Below, piece by piece: positions 58,504 through 64,000 of a DNA stretch of 64,000 nt. A program made the position numbers and the translations under genes. This DNA is from JAGPUQ01 sp036677085 (lineage in GTDB: Bacteria > Pseudomonadota > Gammaproteobacteria > Pseudomonadales > Porticoccaceae). A model generated the notes under the pieces. It ran no database searches, was not told the DNA's origin, and saw only the letters and a list, made by a program, of their open reading frames with translations. The stretch lies in assembly GCA_036677085.1 (NCBI GenBank), contig JAKFFI010000017.1:62001-126000 (forward strand), written 5' to 3'. Each line of letters begins with the position of its first letter. Position 1 is the first letter of the stretch.

Positions 58504-59562
58504 AATCGCCAACCGCTCCGGCCAATCCCGACTCGGGTCCAGGCGTACATGGGCGACGCCCGGCAGACCGGTCTTGACCTGGCGGATGTGTTTTTTCAGC
58601 AGTTCCGGCTCGATTCGGGCCTTGATGCGAAACATCAGCTTGAGCCGCTCGTCCGCGGTTTCCACGGTCTTGGGCGTGAATTGGGCGACATCGGCGACAA
58701 AGGTGGCGTGCGCCGGCATCACATGCTGGGGCAGGGCATCGAGCACCAGGCGCACCTCGGCGCCGAGTGCCACCCGTCCCGCAGCCGCGGTGGGCAGGAA
58801 GAAGGTCATGTAGACATCGCTCAGGTCGACCAGATTGAGCACCCGCCCGCCCGCCGGCAGCACTTCGCCCGGCTGCGCCACCCGGTACTGGACGCGGGCA
58901 TCGCGCGGCGCCTTGAGGACGCTGTCGGCGAGGTCGGCCTGAATGCGCTCGATGGTAGCCGAAACCGCCTCCACCTCGGCTTGCGCCGCCACCACCTGGG
59001 CACGGGCGTTGCCGCTGGCGGCTTCCGCGGCGGCGACCTGAGCCTGGGCCGCCGCCACTGCCGCCCGCGCCCCCTCGGTACGGGCGCGATCGTCGTCGAG
59101 GGTCTGCTCGGAGATGGCGTCGCGCCGCGCCAGATTCTCGGAACGGCCGAAACGCAGCTGGGCGGCGCGGCGCTCGGCCTCGCGCTGGGCCACCAGCGCC
59201 TGGGCGGCGGTTTTTTCGGCCGCGCGCTGGGTCACCAGACTTTGCGCGGTTTCGATCCCGATGCGGGCGCGCTGCAGGCCGGCTTGGGCTTCGCGCAACT
59301 GGGCTGCCAGCACGGCGGTATCCATCTCCGCAAGAATCTGCCCGGCGCTGACGAAGTCGCCTTCATCGACCAGGATTTCCTCCACCCGGCCCGGCGCCTT
59401 GGTGGCGATATCGATCTCGGTCGCCTCGATGCGGCCATTGCCGCTGGCGATCCAGGGCTCGGCGGCAGCCGAGGTATAGATATGCCAGCCCCAGACGAGG
59501 CCACCGGCGAGCCCCAGCGCCATGGCAAGAGCGAGCAACCGGGATTTGGACAGCGGGGGCAT
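58489..59562 (-). CDS. yhiI: HlyD-family membrane fusion adaptor YhiI-like
   Basis: A 357-residue periplasmic adaptor. It has an N-terminal anchor helix (LLALAMALGLAGGLVWGWH), the first lipoyl half (APGRVEEILVDEGDFVSAGQ), and a long Ala/Arg/Glu-rich coiled-coil hairpin of about 130 residues that would contact TolC. The second lipoyl half follows (VLKAPRDARVQYRVAQPGE), then a beta-barrel domain. It is the first gene of the yhiI-rbbA-yhhJ operon, the same order as in E. coli. Substrate unknown. Confidence 0.92.
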   Translation of the reverse strand: MPPLSKSRLLALAMALGLAGGLVWGWHIYTSAAAEPWIASGNGRIEATEIDIATKAPGRVEEILVDEGDFVSAGQILAEMDTAVLAAQLREAQAGLQRARIGIETAQSLVTQRAAEKTAAQALVAQREAERRAAQLRFGRSENLARRDAISEQTLDDDRARTEGARAAVAAAQAQVAAAEAASGNARAQVVAAQAEVEAVSATIERIQADLADSVLKAPRDARVQYRVAQPGEVLPAGGRVLNLVDLSDVYMTFFLPTAAAGRVALGAEVRLVLDALPQHVMPAHATFVADVAQFTPKTVETADERLKLMFRIKARIEPELLKKHIRQVKTGLPGVAHVRLDPSRDWPERLAITLRP

Positions 59563-60173
59563 GGCGATACATCTCTTGAGCGGCGTCCGGGCGCAACCAT
59601 CATACCCTACGCGTATCGACCGCCCAGCGACGGCGATCAGCCGGCACCAGGTTTTGCTCAGTGCGGGCGGATCCTGAAGCCGTTGGCATGCGCCAACGCA
59701 GCTTTTATCAGGGCAGAAAATCGCCGAATCCCCGACCGTTGAGCGAATGACCGCCGTTGGTAGTCCGCACGTCGGCGTGCTGGGCAGTCGGCCGGAACCG
59801 CACCACCAGCGCGAACTGCAGGATCCGCAGCCAGGCTGACCACCGGCACCTGGTCGGACCCCGGGAAGGTCATGTCGCCGGACGTGGAGATGAAATTCCA
59901 GACGAAGGCGTTGAAATGGAAACTATAGCGCGTACGCAAGGTCAGACCGCCGCAAAGCAGCATCGGCAGCGCCGCCGGCGCCAGATACATCGCAGCGGGC
60001 TGTTTCGAGGAAAGTCGAGGACCATAAAATGCGCTTTACGCTTAACCTTGCGTTAATTCGTGTTGCATAGATTGATGTCCTGCATCGCAGTAACGCCGCA
60101 TCCGCCTTGATGCGGGGTGCTGCCGTACCTCGCGGCCCGTCCGCGCTCCGACCCCTTACCGACGCTCTCGCCC
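59563..60173. other. 611-base gap; AT-rich leader and a small stem-loop, no sure gene
   Basis: The gap separates the divergent yhiI and LTA-synthase genes. A 110-residue open frame on the minus strand (59658-59990) has a hydrophobic start, MYLAPAALPMLLCGGLTL, but no ribosome site or known domain. Near 60030-60075 the sequence becomes AT-rich and probably holds the promoter of the plus-strand operon. A 7-bp stem (CCGCATC/GATGCGG) lies at 60096-60115, in the likely leader. Confidence 0.4.
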
Positions 60174-62180
60174 ATGCCTGATATCGATTCTGATCGCGAT
60201 TTCTCCCTGTCCGCGCCGACCCCACCCGGTCCGGCCGCGGGCGCCGGCCGCTTTGCCATCATCGGCTGGCTGCTGGTCGTCGCGCTCGGCTATTTCGCGG
60301 CCACGCGCGCGGGCCTGCTGGTGTTGGCCTTTGGCGATCTGCCCCGGGACGCGAGCACCCTGGCGGGCATCTTTGCCATCGGCACGGTTTACGACCTGGC
60401 GTTTTACGCCTATGCGCTGCTGCCCGTGGCGCTCTATGCCGCCTTGGTTCCCGACCGCTGGTGGTATTCGAGGGCCAACCGCCACTGGGTGCATGGTTGC
60501 GTGTTTGGAACGCTCTACGGACTTGGGTTTGTCGTCGTCGCCGAATTCCTGTTCTGGGACGAATTCCAGGCGCGCTTCAATTTTATTGCGGTGGATTATC
60601 TGGTCTACCGCCGCGAAGTGACGGACAACATCGTCGAATCCTATCCGGTGGCGCTGATCCTGGCCGGGATTCTGGCGCTCACCGCGCTGGTCGAACGCGG
60701 GCTGTGGCCGCGCATCGCCCGCAGCCTGCGCGCCCCGCCCGCGCCGCGCCCCGCCTGGCCCCGGCGCCTGGCGGTGCTGGGGCTGTCGTGCACGCCGGCG
60801 GCGCTGGCTTATGGCTGGCTGGACCAGGCGCTGCGTGAAGTTTCCTCCAATACCGTTGCCGCCGAACTCGCCGGCAACGGGCCGTATCAGTTTGTCGCCG
60901 CGTTTCGCAACAACGAGCTGGACTATGGACAGTTCTACGCCACCCTGCCGGATGCGCAGGCCTCGGCACTGCTCAAGCACGAGCTCGTCGAGCCGGCGGA
61001 GCGCGACATGGGGAACGCGCCCTACGACATCCGCCGCTTCGTCGACAACGCGGGCGCGCCCGCGCACCGGAATATCCTGCTGGTGATGGTGGAGAGCCTG
61101 AGCGCCGAATACCTGGGCGCCTTTGGCAATCGCGCAGGGCTCACCCCGTTTCTCGATGAACTCGCCGGGCGATCGCTGCTGTTCACCAACTTCTTCGCCA
61201 CCGGCAACCGCACCGTGCGCGGGCTGGAAGCGGTGACGCTGTCGATACCGCCCACGCCCGGCCAGGCCATCGTCAAGCGCCTGGGCCGGGAGAGCGGGCT
61301 GTGGTCGTTGGGCCAGGTGCTGCGCACCCAGGGCTACGAAACCCGCTTTCTGTACGGGGGCCGCGGCTATTTCGACAACATGTCGGCGTTCTTTTCCGGC
61401 AACGGCTACGACGTCACCGACGAAACCGGTTTCCCCCCGGAGCGCATCGGCTTTCGCAACGCCTGGGGCGTGGCCGATGAATACCTCTACGACGCTGCCA
61501 TCGACGCCGCCGACCGCGCCCATGCCGCCGGGCGGCCGTTCTTCTTTCACCTCATGACCACCTCCAACCATCGGCCCTACACCTATCCGGACGGGCGCAT
61601 CGACATCCCCCCGGGCGATGGCCGCGCGGGCGCGGTCAAGTACACCGACTGGGCACTGCGCCACTTGGTCGAGCAGGCGCGCACCCGCCCCTGGTTCAGG
61701 GATACCCTGCTGGTGGTGGTCGCCGACCACTGCGCCGGCAGCGCCGGCAAGGTGGCGCTGCCCCTGGAGGGCTACCGGATCCCGCTGTTGATCCACGGCG
61801 AGGGCCTCCAGCCGGCGCGTGTCGATACCCTCGCCAGTCAGATCGATCTGGCCCCGACCCTGCTTGCCATGCTCCACCTCGACTACCCCTCGGCGTTCTT
61901 CGGCCGCGATATTTTCGCCATCCCCCCGGGGCAGGGCCGCGCCCTGATCGCCACCTATCAGACGCTGGGGCTCTATGAACCCGGCAATCTGTCGATCCTC
62001 CGGCCGCAGCGGCGCCTGGAACACCAGCTCGACCCGGAGAGCGGCAATCCGGCGGTCACCTATCCGGCGACCCCCGACGCCGGGCTGGAGCGCGCCATGG
62101 CCTACTACCAGGGTGCCAGCCGAGTGTATGCAGCCGGCCTCGACCGCTGGCCGGGCGCCGCCGGAGTGGCGCGGCGGTGA
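60174..62180 (+). CDS. LTA synthase-family phosphoglycerol transferase (sulfatase fold), first copy
   Basis: A 668-residue inner-membrane enzyme. Five N-terminal helices (IIGWLLVVALGYFAATRAG and following) lead to a periplasmic alkaline-phosphatase-fold domain. Metal and catalytic motifs are visible: MVESLSAEYLGAFG, the nucleophile Thr in ATGNRTVRGLEAV, and VVVADHCAGSAGK (the DH pair). Such enzymes transfer phosphoglycerol from phosphatidylglycerol, to osmoregulated glucans in proteobacteria (OpgB-like) or to lipid or polymer acceptors. It overlaps the PAP2 gene by four bases. The acceptor cannot be read from sequence. Confidence 0.88.
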   Translation: MPDIDSDRDFSLSAPTPPGPAAGAGRFAIIGWLLVVALGYFAATRAGLLVLAFGDLPRDASTLAGIFAIGTVYDLAFYAYALLPVALYAALVPDRWWYSRANRHWVHGCVFGTLYGLGFVVVAEFLFWDEFQARFNFIAVDYLVYRREVTDNIVESYPVALILAGILALTALVERGLWPRIARSLRAPPAPRPAWPRRLAVLGLSCTPAALAYGWLDQALREVSSNTVAAELAGNGPYQFVAAFRNNELDYGQFYATLPDAQASALLKHELVEPAERDMGNAPYDIRRFVDNAGAPAHRNILLVMVESLSAEYLGAFGNRAGLTPFLDELAGRSLLFTNFFATGNRTVRGLEAVTLSIPPTPGQAIVKRLGRESGLWSLGQVLRTQGYETRFLYGGRGYFDNMSAFFSGNGYDVTDETGFPPERIGFRNAWGVADEYLYDAAIDAADRAHAAGRPFFFHLMTTSNHRPYTYPDGRIDIPPGDGRAGAVKYTDWALRHLVEQARTRPWFRDTLLVVVADHCAGSAGKVALPLEGYRIPLLIHGEGLQPARVDTLASQIDLAPTLLAMLHLDYPSAFFGRDIFAIPPGQGRALIATYQTLGLYEPGNLSILRPQRRLEHQLDPESGNPAVTYPATPDAGLERAMAYYQGASRVYAAGLDRWPGAAGVARR

Positions 62181-62917
62181 GCGACGCGCGGCCGGAGCCC
62201 GGGGCGCGGGAGTTTCTCGCCCGCCATCTGCTGTGGCCGGCGCTGGTGTTTGGTCTGGTCGCCCTGGGTCTGGCGTGGAGCGCACTCGACCTGCGCCTGG
62301 CCGATACCCTCTATCGGCTGGAAGGCGGCCACTGGCTATTGCGGGATAACTTCTGGGCGCGATCGGTGCTTCACGACGGGGTCAAACTGGTCGGCCGCGG
62401 CGTGGCCGCCGGGTTGCTGCTGGCGGCACTGGTCAGTTCGCTGATCCCGCGCTGGCACGTCTGGCGCCGGCCGCTGTGGTACCTGGTGGTGACGGTGCCG
62501 GGGTCGGTGGCGCTGGTCGGCTGGCTGAAGCGCTCGGGCTGGGGGCTGTGTCCCTGGGATATGGTTCGCTACGGCGGCGATCAGCCGGTCGGCATCGCCT
62601 ATTTCGCGGCCTTGCCGGGGCAGACCGATACCGGCCGCTGCCTTCCCGCCGGACATGCCGCGGGCGGCTATGCGCTGTTGGCGCTGTACTTCGCGCTCCT
62701 CCAGATCCGCCCGCAGTGGGCGCGGCGCGGGCTCGCCGTGGGGATCGGCGCCGGGCTGCTGCTGGGCGTCGACCAACAGCTACGGGGCGCGCATTTCCTG
62801 TCCCATGACCTCTGGACCGCCGCTATCTGCTGGTTCACCAGCCTGGGGTTTTATCTGTTGTTTTTCGGGCGCCAACCCGTGCCCGGCGCCTACTGCCCTC
62901 CGGAGAGTGCCAAATGA
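62177..62917 (+). CDS. PAP2-family membrane phosphatase
   Basis: A 246-residue membrane protein with about six helices. The PAP2 motifs are CLPAGHAAGGYAL (motif two, with His) and LRGAHFLSHDLWTA (motif three, His and Asp); motif one is probably around WLKRSGWGLCPWD. PAP2 enzymes dephosphorylate lipid phosphates such as undecaprenyl pyrophosphate, phosphatidate or lipid A. The GTG overlaps the upstream gene and the stop overlaps the next ATG, so it is locked between two phosphoglycerol transferases. Recycling of a lipid product of these enzymes is a reasonable inference. Confidence 0.88.
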   Translation: MSDARPEPGAREFLARHLLWPALVFGLVALGLAWSALDLRLADTLYRLEGGHWLLRDNFWARSVLHDGVKLVGRGVAAGLLLAALVSSLIPRWHVWRRPLWYLVVTVPGSVALVGWLKRSGWGLCPWDMVRYGGDQPVGIAYFAALPGQTDTGRCLPAGHAAGGYALLALYFALLQIRPQWARRGLAVGIGAGLLLGVDQQLRGAHFLSHDLWTAAICWFTSLGFYLLFFGRQPVPGAYCPPESAK

Positions 62918-64000
62918 CTTCAGCCACCAAGCCCTCCGGCACTCCCCACCGCCTCGCGCGCAATGCCCTCGGTGCCGATCTCGCGTTTCTGGCCGGTGCC
63001 GGCGCGGTGCTGGCGATCCTGCAGACGCTACTCCGGGTCCTGCTGTACTGGCGCAACCGCGCGCTCGCCGACGGCATTCCCGGATCCACCCTGGCCAAAG
63101 CGCTGGCGACCGGCGTTCGCTTCGATCTGATCATTGTCGGCTATCTGCTGCTGCTGCCGGCGCTGGCGTTGCTGCTGCCGCGCAGTCTGCGTCCCCGCGC
63201 ACTCTGGGTCGCCGCACTCACTGTCGCCAGCGCGTTGATCGTGTTCGTCGGCGTGGTCGAGCTCGACTTCTACCACGAGTTTCACGTCCGGCTGAACAGT
63301 CTGGCGTTCGAGTACCTGCGCGCCGATCCGGGCACAGTGTCCAGCATGCTCTGGAACGGTTTTCCAGTGCTGCGCTATCTGGCGCTGTGGCTGGTGCTAT
63401 CGCTGGGGGCCGGCTGGGCCTACCGGAAACTGGACCGGATCACCCGGCCTGCGCCGAATGCGCGTGGCACGGGCTGGGCGCTGCGCATCCCGGCGGTACT
63501 CGTGGTGCTGTTGGTACTCGGCGCTGCCAGCCGGGGTACCCTGCGCTTCGGTCCTCCGCTGCGCTGGGGCGACGCCTATCACAGCGCCTTCGCGTTCGCC
63601 AATCATCTGGGACTCAACGGTGTCTTCACACTCGCCAAGGCGGTGGCGGCCGACGGCGGGGAGCAGAGTGCCCACTGGCTGAAGGTGATGCCCGAAGCCG
63701 AAGCCCTGGCGCTCACCCGCACGCTGGTGGTGACGGGCAGCGATCAGTTGCTGGATGCTGGAACCGCACCTCTGTTGCGCCGCCACGCACCGGCTCCTCG
63801 ACCGGGACCGCACTCGGGACCGCGACCGCGCAATCTCGTCTTTATCATCATGGAAAGTTTTTCGGGCGAGTTCGTGGGAGCCCTCGGCCATCCCCATGGC
63901 GTCACGCCTGCGTTCGATCGGCTCGCCGATGATGGCCTGCTGTTCGAGCGGTTTTTCTCCAACGGCACCCACACTCATCAGAGCATGTTCGCCTCCGTGG
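62914..64000 (+). CDS. LTA synthase-family phosphoglycerol transferase, second copy (partial, 3' end beyond window)
   Basis: The frame starts at ATG 62914, overlapping the PAP2 stop (ATGA), and remains open to the window edge, giving 362 codons. Five N-terminal helices are visible, for example LAFLAGAGAVLAILQTLLRV and FDLIIVGYLLLLPALALLL. The sulfatase-type domain begins at NLVFIIMESFSGEFVGALG, and the nucleophile Thr is in FSNGTHTHQSMFASV, where the window ends. It differs from the first copy at the active site (GTHTHQS against GNRTVRG), so the two probably use different acceptors. A proline/arginine-rich repeat precedes the catalytic domain. Confidence 0.87.
   Translation, partial: MTSATKPSGTPHRLARNALGADLAFLAGAGAVLAILQTLLRVLLYWRNRALADGIPGSTLAKALATGVRFDLIIVGYLLLLPALALLLPRSLRPRALWVAALTVASALIVFVGVVELDFYHEFHVRLNSLAFEYLRADPGTVSSMLWNGFPVLRYLALWLVLSLGAGWAYRKLDRITRPAPNARGTGWALRIPAVLVVLLVLGAASRGTLRFGPPLRWGDAYHSAFAFANHLGLNGVFTLAKAVAADGGEQSAHWLKVMPEAEALALTRTLVVTGSDQLLDAGTAPLLRRHAPAPRPGPHSGPRPRNLVFIIMESFSGEFVGALGHPHGVTPAFDRLADDGLLFERFFSNGTHTHQSMFASV

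Noticed and set aside
55823..58813. A plus-strand open frame of about 1000 codons opposite rbbA
   Set aside because: Antisense shadow of the same kind; composition is non-protein-like and the minus-strand gene is intact.

Overview
This 64 kb window is a GC-rich proteobacterial chromosome segment, most likely from a gammaproteobacterium. Evidence for this is the yhiI-rbbA-yhhJ export operon, the NhaR-type regulator, split pyruvate carboxylase, SixA, CbpA/CbpM, cbb3 oxidase with perfect FNR boxes, and an SbtA/SbtB bicarbonate uptake pair. SbtAB and cbb3 oxidase suggest an autotroph (for example a sulfur oxidiser) that meets low oxygen; this lifestyle is inference. No rRNA, tRNA or CRISPR array was seen. 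Coding is dense, with many ATGA/GTGA overlaps.

Layout. 1-10.1 kb (minus strand): a partial carboxymuconolactone-decarboxylase-family gene, then a five-gene cluster of two transglutaminase-like proteins, two circularly permuted ATP-grasp proteins and two alpha-E domains, a predicted peptide-forming or peptide-modifying system of unknown product. 10.4-15.1 kb (minus): a guanidine operon. A guanidine-I (ykkC) riboswitch precedes a NitT/TauT-type ABC transporter, a Ni-dependent guanidine hydrolase (GdmH-like ureohydrolase) and a UreH/NicO-type nickel permease. 15.3-24.6 kb: M16 peptidase, Ca2+/Na+ antiporter, two-subunit pyruvate carboxylase, SixA, CYTH-CHAD protein, CbpA-CbpM. 24.6-30.7 kb: an integron-integrase relic, nhaR, and a divergent run of a frameshifted HPF-like gene, a membrane protein, HtpX, a zinc-ribbon protein, YkvA, TerC, SbtA and SbtB. 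31.1-35.0 kb: FNR box, Yip1-family gene and ccoNOQP. 35.0-37.7 kb: transposase relic, SLC13 transporter and a repeat whose other copy lies at 30.8 kb. 37.8-48.8 kb: LemA and two TPM-domain proteins, Hsp20 behind a second perfect FNR box, a stand-alone GroEL, a Na,K-ATPase-like P-type ATPase, an L,D-transpeptidase, YqhA and ExbBD. 48.9-54.2 kb: a 5 kb envelope/stress set (CsbD, SYLF, BON, phospholipase D, an unknown secreted protein) between two 70-bp direct repeats that look like IS ends. 54.2-59.6 kb: a small secreted protein and yhiI-rbbA-yhhJ. 60.2-64.0 kb: two LTA-synthase-type phosphoglycerol transferases around a PAP2 phosphatase.

How the parts work together. Guanidine would be sensed by the riboswitch, imported by the ABC transporter and hydrolysed by the nickel enzyme, whose metal is supplied by the adjacent permease. 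Oxygen limitation would switch on cbb3 oxidase, and possibly Hsp20, through FNR/Anr. NhaR next to a gene set ending in Na+-dependent SbtA hints at sodium-linked control. Short degenerate tandem repeats (12-17 bp units) recur at gene junctions, and several mobile-element relics mark the accessory parts.
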